Assembly (NCBI RefSeq): GCF_016865485.1
Contig: NZ_AP024452.1
Coordinates: 2,874,501-2,938,500 of the forward strand
Length of the DNA stretch: 64,000 nt
From: Luteitalea sp. TBR-22
GTDB lineage: Bacteria; Acidobacteriota; Vicinamibacteria; Vicinamibacterales; Vicinamibacteraceae
Direction: 5' to 3'
Under the pieces are notes generated by a model. It made no database searches and was not told the DNA's origin. It saw only the letters and a list, made by a program, of their open reading frames with translations. Of the stretch, positions 50,603 through 58,228 are shown piece by piece; the first letter of the stretch is position 1, and every line of letters starts with the position of its first letter. The position numbers and the translations under genes were made by a program.

Positions 50603-51930
50603 ACGGGCGAACTGATGCGGAGGTTGCGCGGCGCCTGCGGACGCGCCGTCGGCAGCACGGCCGGGCCAGCTCCGGGTCGGCTCAGGAACGCTCCGATCTC
50701 CTTCGGAGGGTCGCGCAGGATCACGATGTTGCGGACGTAGGCGACCAGGTCGCGCAGGTCGGTCAGGCGTCCGTCGGGCAACTGCGCCGTCGAGGTGTTG
50801 AACTCGACGTAGAACTTGTCGATGCGTCCTCCCCGCACACTCACCGGTACGCGGTCGTAGATCTGTACGGGCCCCACCTGCTCATCTGCCATCCACAGGT
50901 CGACGTAGTCGTAGTCGTTGGCGCGCTGCTCGATGCGGATCCACCATCGCGTCCACCGATTCGGGTACACGATGAAGAAGTCGTTGACCGTCGGCATCAC
51001 GGGATTGTTGTCGGTGATCCCGGGTCCGAGCTGATTCCCGGTCGACAGCAGCCAGTCGGCCGGGCCGCCGATGTTGTTGTAGGACCGCAGTCGTCCCGCA
51101 GCCGCCACGTGGCGCGCCGGGTCGAACGGCGGCTTCTCCAGGGGAGCGCCATCGAAGTGGGTCTGTGGCTCCAGCCAGATGGACTGGTCGGACGACAGCT
51201 GGAACGCCTTGAAGTTGCCGATCCCGTTGTTCAGGAAACTGTCGGTGAAGTAGGCATCCCAGGTGATGAACCAGGTGGCGCCGTCGAACGACTCGAACGG
51301 CACGCGAATCTGGTTGGCCAGGCTGTTGCCTGACAGGTGCACGCGTTCGCCCGGCTGGTGCGGCATGGCCTGCGTCCCGTACGCGCCGCGCCTGCTGAGC
51401 TTCACGATGCCGGTGGCACGGTCCAGCGGCGTCACGTCGGTGGCCGTCACCATGATCTCGCTGCCCACACGAATCTGGTCGCCCTTGGCGTTCAGGGCGG
51501 TGGTCACCTTGGTCACGTCACCGTCGAGGTCCGCGAGATCCAGCGTCAGGCTGGTGGCGTTGATGGGCTTGACCAGCTGCGTGCCGCTCTGCAGGTTGAA
51601 CGGGGGAATGACCACCTTGGCTGCGTCCTGCGCGTGGGGGTCCAGGTCGTTGCCCGGGTCGTAGGTCACCGAGAGCGGGTCGGAATTGGAGGCCGCAAAG
51701 CCGCCATCCTTGGGCCGAGCGAGCTGGCCGGGGCTGCGGAGGCTGTAGCTCTTCCAGTGATCGGGACGGGCCACGAGGGCATCGAAGTAGGCGTGCGGCG
51801 ACGTGCTCTGCGCCGGCAGGGTCGCCACGACCGTGGCCACCAGGCCGGCTGCCAGGACAAGCGCGCGTCCCGTGCCTTGCCAGCGACCGTGGCGGGACGA
51901 TGTCGGTGTGGAGTGGTGCGAGCCGTTCAC
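50596..51930 (-). CDS. Secreted protein of unknown function with phage-type beta insert
   Basis: A 444-residue exported protein: basic N-terminus, hydrophobic segment ALVLAAGLVATVVATLPAQ, then HAYFDALVARPDHWKSYSLR. The same order of motifs occurs in the next gene (HAYF, SYSLR, DGGFA, NQIRVPF, KAFQL, FNTST, LVAYVRNIVILR), so the two are paralogues. Residues about 109-201 are absent from the shorter paralogue and read DQIRVGSEIMVTATDV, then RGAYGTQAMPHQPGERVHL, like beta modules of phage tail proteins. No catalytic motif is recognised; the many strands suggest a jelly-roll. GTG 51930, 23 bases after the other paralogue's stop. Confidence 0.75.
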   Translation of the reverse strand: MNGSHHSTPTSSRHGRWQGTGRALVLAAGLVATVVATLPAQSTSPHAYFDALVARPDHWKSYSLRSPGQLARPKDGGFAASNSDPLSVTYDPGNDLDPHAQDAAKVVIPPFNLQSGTQLVKPINATSLTLDLADLDGDVTKVTTALNAKGDQIRVGSEIMVTATDVTPLDRATGIVKLSRRGAYGTQAMPHQPGERVHLSGNSLANQIRVPFESFDGATWFITWDAYFTDSFLNNGIGNFKAFQLSSDQSIWLEPQTHFDGAPLEKPPFDPARHVAAAGRLRSYNNIGGPADWLLSTGNQLGPGITDNNPVMPTVNDFFIVYPNRWTRWWIRIEQRANDYDYVDLWMADEQVGPVQIYDRVPVSVRGGRIDKFYVEFNTSTAQLPDGRLTDLRDLVAYVRNIVILRDPPKEIGAFLSRPGAGPAVLPTARPQAPRNLRISSPVD

Positions 51931-51953
51931 GTGTGGTGCTCCTCGCGCCCCCT

Positions 51954-52922
51954 TCACGGGGTCGCGCGTCTTGTCGAACCGCGGCCGTCGCCCTTGGCAA
52001 TCGGCCGTCGGAGAATGTCCTTCATGTCGACCGTGGGCCTGAGCACGACGACGTTGCGCGCGTACGCGACCAACTCGGGGCGCCCGGGCTTGATGTCCTT
52101 GGTGGAGGTGTTGTACTCGAGCCAGAAGCGCTCCCACTGCTGCGACTTCTCGTTCGGCCGTACGCCTTCCTTGTCGTAGAGCAGGACGGGGTCGCGCGTC
52201 TCGTCGGCGACCCAGAGCGAGAAGTCCCAACGGCCGTCGCCGCCCGGGCGAGGCGTGAGCCGCACCCAGTACCGGGTCCAGGTGGCGGGGGCGATGGCGA
52301 ACGCTTCCTTGATGCCGCCGAGCCCGCCGCTGCCGAACTTCACGCCGCCCGCCTTGGAACCCTTGCGGTCGCCTGCGCCGCCGTACTGACGGACGTCGAT
52401 CACGGCCACCGCCCGAGGGAACCGCTGTGCACGCCTGAAGCGCGCCCGGACCTCGGTCCAGATGCGGCCGCCCGACTCCAACTGGAAGGCCTTGTAGTCC
52501 TCGATGCCCGAGATGGCGTACTGGAACTCCTCCCCCCACCAGGCATCCCACGTGACCACGAAGCCCGTCGGGTCATGTCGGAGCGGCAACCGCACCTGAT
52601 TGGGAAGGCTGTTGGCCCGCTGACTGATCAGGATCTTGGCGGCGTCCTGCTTGAGCGGGTACGTGTCGGCGCCGGGCGCGTACGTGACGGCCAGCGGACG
52701 CTTGGCGCTCTGCGCGTAGCCCCCGTCCTGACGGGGCTTGAGCTGGGCCGGATCGCGGAGGCTGTAGGACGCGACGTGGTCCTTGCTGCCAACCAGGCTG
52801 GCGAAGTATGCATGCTCGTCTGCGCTGCCCGTGGCCGGCGACGCTTGTCTCCCTTGGCCGAGCAGCAGTCCGGCCGAGCCGAGAGCGAGAACGCAACAAC
52901 TGACGAAGGTTAGACGAGGCAT
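51954..52922 (-). CDS. Secreted protein of unknown function, paralogue of the preceding gene product
   Basis: A 322-residue exported protein: MPRLTFVSCCVLALGSAGLL signal region with a cysteine pair, followed by HAYFASLVGSKDHVASYSLR, DGGYAQSAKRPLAVTYAPG, NSLPNQVRLPL, FVVTWDAWWGEEF, DYKAFQLESGGRIW and LVAYARNVVVL. It matches the neighbouring product over its length and represents the family without the beta insert. WDAWWG and WTRYWVRLTPRPGG suggest an aromatic-lined groove, as in glycan-binding jelly-rolls. It has a 253-base structured leader. Enzyme or binding protein for the locus glycan is possible; not recognised. Confidence 0.75.
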   Translation of the reverse strand: MPRLTFVSCCVLALGSAGLLLGQGRQASPATGSADEHAYFASLVGSKDHVASYSLRDPAQLKPRQDGGYAQSAKRPLAVTYAPGADTYPLKQDAAKILISQRANSLPNQVRLPLRHDPTGFVVTWDAWWGEEFQYAISGIEDYKAFQLESGGRIWTEVRARFRRAQRFPRAVAVIDVRQYGGAGDRKGSKAGGVKFGSGGLGGIKEAFAIAPATWTRYWVRLTPRPGGDGRWDFSLWVADETRDPVLLYDKEGVRPNEKSQQWERFWLEYNTSTKDIKPGRPELVAYARNVVVLRPTVDMKDILRRPIAKGDGRGSTRRATP

Positions 52923-53175
52923 GTGGCGTGCTCACGCGCCGTGGCGGCAGGAGGCCGCCACGGCAATCCGAGGTTGCAAAGAAGGGACCAAGGCGCCGGC
53001 GACGAAAAGGTGAGGGCGGCCGATGAAGCGAGCCGCCCGTGTAGCGATTACGACACCGGATGGGATGTTTTGGCCGGTGCGACGCCACTTCGGGGCCGGC
53101 GCGCGCGGCTGCGCCGGCTTCCATTTTGCCGCTGAGATTACAAAACTGCCGATGTTGTGCCGGGTACCACGTCGG
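52923..53175 (-). promoter_or_regulatory. Structured leader upstream of the tandem secreted paralogues
   Basis: About 253 bases without a gene. Four perfect stems lie along the transcript of the paralogue genes: 53095-53102 with 53111-53118 (GCCGGCGC arms), 53054-53059 with 53074-53079 (CACCGG/CCGGTG), 53014-53020 with 53032-53038 (GGGCGGC/GCCGCCC), and 52938-52948 with 52954-52964 (11 bp, GCCGTGGCGGC arms). The last has, on the mRNA strand, the loop CTCCT and ends 16 bases before the GTG/ATG start. No known riboswitch motif was recognised. TGTAAT near 53138-53143 on the minus strand is a possible -10. Confidence 0.45.
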
Positions 53176-54171
53176 TCAACGACGTCCGAGGCGTGCGCGC
53201 GCGTGGCCTTTCACGACTTCCCAACGGTAGCGGGCCATGACGCCGAACTGGGTGCGGAACAGGTTGCTGGCGATGCGGTCCGCGTGCAGGGCCAGGTGCT
53301 CACCGAGTCCAACCGGCTGTCCGACCACGCCCGGGTTGATGACCGGATAGCCCAGATCCGCCAGCAGGGCCCCGGCCACGCGCTCGATCGTGCGGATGGC
53401 GTCGGGTGGAACCTTCTTCCGCCACTTCTCCGTGTTGTCGGCCTTGAGCAGCGCCCCGATCTCGGACGAGATCCGATCGAGGCGCTCGGCCCCGGCGTCG
53501 CCGCCGGTGAAGTCGATGATGTCGGTGAGCACCTTGGCCGGTGTCGCCATGAACTGCTCGTAGCGGACTTCCATGTAGCGGGACGGCCCGAGCCTGGCGC
53601 CGAGCTGGCGGCCGGTCGTCAGGTGTGACACCCAGTCCACAGCGCCGAAATGCCAGCTGCGTTCGAGCAGGAGGTCCGTCGACGTGCGCATCGACAGGAC
53701 CACGTCCCGGGCATCGCGGATGCAGTGGACGAACCGCGCCGACGGGAACAGGTCATCGATCTGGTGGCCCGTGACGCGCGCGAACGACGCCCGCTTGTAG
53801 CCCCAGTTGCTCTTGCCGTGCGTGGCGGCGGTCGCCGAGAACACGGCCTCGATGACGCCGCCGTAGGTACGGCGCGGCACGCGCGCGAACAGCTCCTCTT
53901 CGCTCAGCGACATGCCACGGTGCCGCAGTCGCTCGGTGAAGTACCGGTCGGCGAACAGGTGCGCGATCAGCCGCCGGAGATTGGCGTCGTCACTCAGCGG
54001 CTGGTAATGCGCCAGGTTCCGGTGGAAGCGGAGCAGCGTCCCGTTGTCGCGGCAGATGTGGATGTCGAGGAACCGGTTGACCATCTGCGACAGGAAGGTG
54101 GTCCCGGAGCGCGGACTCCCCATGATCAGCAGCGGAGCGTGCGTGCGTCCTTCGGTTGGCGTCTGCGACAT
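53176..54171 (-). CDS. Sulfotransferase-family protein
   Basis: A 331-residue sulfotransferase. LLIMGSPRSGTTFLSQMVNRF is the phosphosulfate loop (about 13-33) and RFVHCIRDARDVVLSMRTS carries the 3'-phosphate-binding residues. YMEVRYEQFMATPAKVL is the family's VRYEDL-like segment. The C-terminus is long and basic (VMARYRWEVVKGHARARLGRR). Its gene is the most downstream of three sulfotransferase genes on the minus strand; an 81-base gap separates it from the next, with a possible TGTAAT box around 54240 on the minus strand. Confidence 0.85.
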   Translation of the reverse strand: MSQTPTEGRTHAPLLIMGSPRSGTTFLSQMVNRFLDIHICRDNGTLLRFHRNLAHYQPLSDDANLRRLIAHLFADRYFTERLRHRGMSLSEEELFARVPRRTYGGVIEAVFSATAATHGKSNWGYKRASFARVTGHQIDDLFPSARFVHCIRDARDVVLSMRTSTDLLLERSWHFGAVDWVSHLTTGRQLGARLGPSRYMEVRYEQFMATPAKVLTDIIDFTGGDAGAERLDRISSEIGALLKADNTEKWRKKVPPDAIRTIERVAGALLADLGYPVINPGVVGQPVGLGEHLALHADRIASNLFRTQFGVMARYRWEVVKGHARARLGRR

Positions 54172-54252
54172 CCTGTCTGTGCCTCGTCTCTCTGGCGAGC
54201 CGGTCGTGGCGGCGCCCGGCCCGGCTGCTGCCGGGCGAGCCCTATTACAGCA

Positions 54253-55203
54253 TCACCCATACCCCAGCCTTGCGGCCCAGGGTGCGGTGATGGCGAGCAC
54301 GCGTTCCTGTTCCGCCGTCGTGAGCCCGTTCCGCCACGCCTCGTCCTGACGAAGTTCCAGGCGAGCCGTGATGCGCATCCGGTTGCCCAGCACGTGCTGG
54401 CTGGCGGGCTCCACCTCAGGCAATGGTGCAATCGGCGCCAGACCCGCAAAAGACCAGAGGCGCCCGAGCGAGCCCAACGGATCGACGCACAGGTCCTCGT
54501 ACCGCAAGTGCAGGCGGCGGTCGGCCGGCAGGGGTGCCAGCAGATGGGCCGCCGCCGCCTGGTCATGGCTCCAGACGGTCGCGGCGGCGTCGAAGGCTTC
54601 ACCTCGTCGCCGGGCCGAATAGGCCACGCCCCGGGGATCGCGGGTGAGCCACACCACGCGGACGTCGATCTCCGGCACCTCGAGCAGGTGCGTCAGGCGC
54701 GTCGGCAGCTTGGTGCAGTCCAGCACCACGCGGCCGCCCGACTCGTCGAGGATCGCCTGCAGGAACGCCACGTTGACGGCATCGACCCGTCGCATGCGCG
54801 CGCGATGGATCGGGAGGTGGCGCGAGGCCCATCGGCGAAGCCGCCGCAACGGGATGGAGGAGGTCTCTCTCGTGAACAGCCGGTCCAGCAGGGGAGATTC
54901 GAAGCGGTAGTCGTTTCCCCAGTGTCGGGCGTCGAGCACCAGGCCGGCACGGGCGACACGCGCGAACACGGCCTTCCAGAACGGGCAGGCGGCGATGGTC
55001 TCGCCGCAGGAACAGCGCTGCTCGGCCGCCCGGCCCTCGCGCCGAATGGAAGGCTTGACGTGCGCCTCGCCGACGCTGGCCATCTCGGGGTGCCGGCTCG
55101 CCAGCAGCGCGAGCAGTGTCGAGCCGCTGTGGCTCGACCCCACGACATAGACGACGGGCAGGCGCGTGGCCGGGCCCGCCGGATCAGCCGAACCCGAGCT
55201 CAC
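54253..55203 (-). CDS. Sulfotransferase-family protein with CxCG-CPFW motif
   Basis: A 316-residue sulfotransferase. VVYVVGSSHSGSTLLALLAS is the phosphosulfate loop, VVWLTRDPRGVAYSARRRGEAFD the 3'-phosphate site, and LHLRYEDLCVDPLGSL the RYEDL segment. Between the loop and the helical middle is CSCGETIAACPFW, four conserved cysteines shared with the upstream paralogue; it may form a small metal or disulfide knuckle. GTG 55203 overlaps the paralogue's stop by 20 bases. Confidence 0.85.
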   Translation of the reverse strand: MSSGSADPAGPATRLPVVYVVGSSHSGSTLLALLASRHPEMASVGEAHVKPSIRREGRAAEQRCSCGETIAACPFWKAVFARVARAGLVLDARHWGNDYRFESPLLDRLFTRETSSIPLRRLRRWASRHLPIHRARMRRVDAVNVAFLQAILDESGGRVVLDCTKLPTRLTHLLEVPEIDVRVVWLTRDPRGVAYSARRRGEAFDAAATVWSHDQAAAAHLLAPLPADRRLHLRYEDLCVDPLGSLGRLWSFAGLAPIAPLPEVEPASQHVLGNRMRITARLELRQDEAWRNGLTTAEQERVLAITAPWAARLGYG

Positions 55204-56107
55204 GATTCAGGCTACCGGCGATGGCCAGGACCTGCCGCAGTTCCTCGGCGTCGAGGCGGGTCTTCCAGCTGTCGTCGACGCGGACGCGGATGGCTCCGCC
55301 CATGCGCATGTTGTTGCCCAGGACGTGGTGCGCCGTTGCATCGACAGCGGTCGGCGGGTCGATGCGCGAGACCCCGCAGAACGCGTACACGTTCCGGAGG
55401 GTCGTGACCGGGTCGGCGCACATCTCCTCGTATCGGACGCGGTGGAACGGGACCTGAGGGTAGGCGCGCGCCACATCGGCAATCGTCGTCTGGTCCCGGT
55501 ACCAGGTGCGAGCGGCATCGACCGGCGACATGCCACGCTTCTTGGCCGACGCGGCGTACCCCCGCACGTCGCGCACGAGGTGGAGCAGCTTCATGTCGAG
55601 CTCAGGCACGCGCAGCATGTGGACCAGGCGTGGGGTCCGCTTGGAGGTGTCGGCAAACACGCGGGCCCCCTGCGCGTGCAGGATGGCCCTGATGAAGGCG
55701 ACGTTGGCCGTGTCGATGGCGGCGACACGGCCGCGGTACCCGGGTACGTGGTCGGCGGCCCACCGGACCAGGTCGCGGCCGCGCGTCGTGTTGCAGAGGC
55801 GATTGAGCGCCCGTTGCGCCAACGGCTGTTCGAAGCGGTAGTCATTGGCCCACCGCTCGGGGCCGAGGTCCTCGCCGAGCACCCGGGCCTGCGCGAAGAC
55901 CGCCGTCCAGAACGGACACTCGCCGATGGTGCGGCCGCAGGAGCAGGTGGCGGAAGCGCTGTCGCCCCGCCGCCGGATCTTGGGCTTGACCGCCGTCTCG
56001 CCGACACAGGCGATTTCGGGATGGCTGTCGAGCAGCAAGGCGAGCAGGGTGGAACCGCTGTGGCCGCAGCCCGCGATGTACACGACCGGTGTGGCGTCAG
56101 TAGGCAT
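55184..56107 (-). CDS. Sulfotransferase-family protein, tandem paralogue with CxCG-CPFW motif
   Basis: About 307 residues, clearly related to the gene downstream: VVYIAGCGHSGSTLLALLLD, CSCGRTIGECPFW, LLHLVRDVRGYAASAKKRG, FHRVRYEEMCADP and HHVLGNNMRM occur in the same order. The pair probably arose by tandem duplication and then diverged in the middle domain, where acceptor specificity resides. ATG 56107 is preferred; GTG 56128 would add seven residues. Confidence 0.85.
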   Translation of the reverse strand: MPTDATPVVYIAGCGHSGSTLLALLLDSHPEIACVGETAVKPKIRRRGDSASATCSCGRTIGECPFWTAVFAQARVLGEDLGPERWANDYRFEQPLAQRALNRLCNTTRGRDLVRWAADHVPGYRGRVAAIDTANVAFIRAILHAQGARVFADTSKRTPRLVHMLRVPELDMKLLHLVRDVRGYAASAKKRGMSPVDAARTWYRDQTTIADVARAYPQVPFHRVRYEEMCADPVTTLRNVYAFCGVSRIDPPTAVDATAHHVLGNNMRMGGAIRVRVDDSWKTRLDAEELRQVLAIAGSLNRELGFG

Positions 56108-56156
56108 GAAGTCGATGGGCCGGGCCACGGGCGCGCGCGCACGTCAGCGCTGCGAC

Positions 56157-56162
56157 TATACT
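56157..56162 (+). promoter_or_regulatory. TATACT -10-like element in the divergent sulfotransferase gap
   Basis: TATACT lies 68 bases before the ATG at 56231, in the 123-base gap between divergent sulfotransferase genes, where a plus-strand promoter is needed. The upstream region is GC-rich and shows no TTGACA-like -35, so support is moderate to weak. Confidence 0.35.
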
Positions 56163-56230
56163 CAAACCGGCCCGACCGCTCCAATGCTCCGCACGACGTG
56201 CCGTCGGCGTCGGGCCGTCTCGACTGCCGA

Positions 56231-57100
56231 ATGTCGCGAGAATCCCACGCCCCCGCCGAAAGCCTGCCTGAGCGCCTCGTCCGCAAGAGCCGGCGCGTCG
56301 CCAAGGAAGCCCGGCGCCGACTGCTCAACCTGACGCAGGGCGGGGCGCCCGACACGCGCGTTGTCTTCATCATGGGCGCGCAGCGCTCCGGGACGCGCGT
56401 GCCTCTGGTGGCCCTGGAGAGCGCCCCCGGCATCCTGACCTACCGCGAAGGAGCCCGGCCCTACTTCCGGAATGGGCGCCTGCAGCCAGACGCCGAGCTC
56501 GATCGCCTGTTCGCGGCGTGCCAGTTTCCCGTCCTCGTGATCAAGCCGCTCAGCGAGTCGCATCGGGCGCAGGAGTTGCTCGCGCGCTTCCCGACCTCGC
56601 GCGTCCTCTGGATCTTCAGGCGCCCCGAGGACACGATTCGCTCCGCCTCGATCAAGTGGGACAGCGGCGGGGTCGCCGTCAGCGGGCTGATGGACGGCAC
56701 GCTGCCCGACGACGACTGGCGTCGCGGTGGCGTGACTGCCGAGGCGATGGCCGAGGCGCGCGCCCTCTACCGTCCCGGCCTCTCCCTGCAGCACGCCAAC
56801 GCCATCCTCTGGTACCTTCGGAGCCGATTGGTGCTCGATCTCGGCCTCTTCGACCACCCCCGCGTGCTCGTGGTGCGCTACGAGGACCTGTCGAGCGCCC
56901 CAGCCGCACACTTTCCCCGGGTCTTCGACTTTGTCGGCCAACCGTGCCGCGAGTCGTATCTGGCCGGCATCCACGACCGATCGGTCCGACGCGCGACGCT
57001 CGACGACGTGCCTGCCGAGGTGGTGGCGGCGTGCAACCAATTGCACACCGCCATCGAGCGCCGGTACCTGGCGCAGGCGTCATCCGCCGGACGGGCGTGA
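56231..57100 (+). CDS. Sulfotransferase-family protein
   Basis: A 289-residue sulfotransferase-fold protein. VVFIMGAQRSGTRVPLVALE is the phosphosulfate loop, RVLWIFRRPEDTIRSASIKW the 3'-phosphate site and VLVVRYEDLSSAPAAHF the RYEDL segment. The N-terminus is basic (LVRKSRRVAKEARRRLLN). It is followed six bases after its stop by a NodB deacetylase gene, suggesting a deacetylation and N-sulfation pair, as in heparan-like modification (inference). Confidence 0.85.
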   Translation: MSRESHAPAESLPERLVRKSRRVAKEARRRLLNLTQGGAPDTRVVFIMGAQRSGTRVPLVALESAPGILTYREGARPYFRNGRLQPDAELDRLFAACQFPVLVIKPLSESHRAQELLARFPTSRVLWIFRRPEDTIRSASIKWDSGGVAVSGLMDGTLPDDDWRRGGVTAEAMAEARALYRPGLSLQHANAILWYLRSRLVLDLGLFDHPRVLVVRYEDLSSAPAAHFPRVFDFVGQPCRESYLAGIHDRSVRRATLDDVPAEVVAACNQLHTAIERRYLAQASSAGRA

Positions 57101-57106
57101 CCACCG

Positions 57107-58195
57107 ATGGCCGACAAGCAGGCAGTCAAGCAGGTGCTCTTGCAGGCGAGCCGGGCCACGGGCCTGGTGGCGGCCGCGCGCGTGGCGACCCGGCACGGCT
57201 TCAACGTGATCGGCTTCCACGGGGTCAGCCTGGCCGACGAACACCGGCGCTTCCCGACCCTGTTCATCTCGCCGGCGACGTTCGAGCGGCGCCTGGCCTT
57301 CCTCGCGCGCCAGTACCGGATCGTGTCCCTCGAGGAGGCGCTCGCCCAGCACGCGGCCGGACGGATCGGTCCCAGGCAGGTCGTGCTCACGTTCGACGAT
57401 GGCTTCTACAACTTCCTCGGCGCGGCCATTCCACTCCTGAAGAAGTACGGTGCGCCGGCCACGGTCTACACCGTGTCCAACGACATCGAGACCGCCGACC
57501 CGATGTTCAACCTGTTGCTGCGCGACATGGTGCTGCACGCGCCCGGACCGACGGCAACGGGGCTGCCGCACGACCCGGCGGCCACCTGTGACCTGACCTC
57601 CTTGCCAGCGCGGGAGCGTGTCGTCAGTGACGTCCTGTCGGCCTTCTACGCGCGCTGCCTCGACAGCGAGGCACGCTGGACCTACTGTCGAACGGCCGCC
57701 GCGGCCCTCCGCGTCGACATGGACGAGAAGATCCGGGCGCGCTACTGGGATCGGTTGAATGCCGCTGAAGTTCGCGACGTGGTGGCCCAGGGATTCGACG
57801 TCCAGTTGCACACGCACTCGCACCGGAACGTCGTCGAGAACCGTGAGGTCGTCCGTGAGGAGGTCCGGCGCAATCGGGCCGTCCTCGAACGGCTCACCAG
57901 ACGGACCGTGACCGACTTCTGCTACCCCCTTGGCCTCTGGGACAAGGACGTGTGGCCCGACCTGCGCGCCGAGGGCGTCCGCAGCGCCGTCACGACCCGG
58001 AACGGGCCCAACTACCCGCAGACCCCGGTGCTGGCTCTGCGCCGCTACCTGACGGGCGAGGCGATGACCGACCTCGAGTTCGAGGTCGGCCTGAGTGGCC
58101 TTCGGTGGTTGGGCCACGCGCTCCAGCGGCCAGGCACGCGCTTCGAGGCGTCCGAGAAGCGGCTGCGGTACAAGGAACAACCCCAGCTCTACTGA
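57107..58195 (+). CDS. NodB-type polysaccharide deacetylase
   Basis: A 362-residue carbohydrate esterase 4 protein. FNVIGFHGVS begins the domain, VVLTFDDGFYNFL holds the DD metal/catalytic motif, VQLHTHSHRNVV holds the HxxxH metal-type histidines, and FCYPLGLWDKDV matches motif 3. An inserted helical segment of about 100 residues lies between the TFDDG and HTHSH motifs. No signal peptide is clear, so it may act on a cytoplasmic-side lipid-linked sugar. Together with the neighbouring sulfotransferase it could yield N-sulfated amino sugars. Confidence 0.9.
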   Translation: MADKQAVKQVLLQASRATGLVAAARVATRHGFNVIGFHGVSLADEHRRFPTLFISPATFERRLAFLARQYRIVSLEEALAQHAAGRIGPRQVVLTFDDGFYNFLGAAIPLLKKYGAPATVYTVSNDIETADPMFNLLLRDMVLHAPGPTATGLPHDPAATCDLTSLPARERVVSDVLSAFYARCLDSEARWTYCRTAAAALRVDMDEKIRARYWDRLNAAEVRDVVAQGFDVQLHTHSHRNVVENREVVREEVRRNRAVLERLTRRTVTDFCYPLGLWDKDVWPDLRAEGVRSAVTTRNGPNYPQTPVLALRRYLTGEAMTDLEFEVGLSGLRWLGHALQRPGTRFEASEKRLRYKEQPQLY

Positions 58196-58228
58196 AGCCG
58201 TTCGGGTTGCGCGCTGGCCTCGAAGGTC

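Noticed and set aside
52923-53175. c-di-GMP, cobalamin or fluoride riboswitch
   Set aside because: GGCAAAA and GAAG fragments were noticed, but the conserved core bases of these classes are not present in the right order on either strand.
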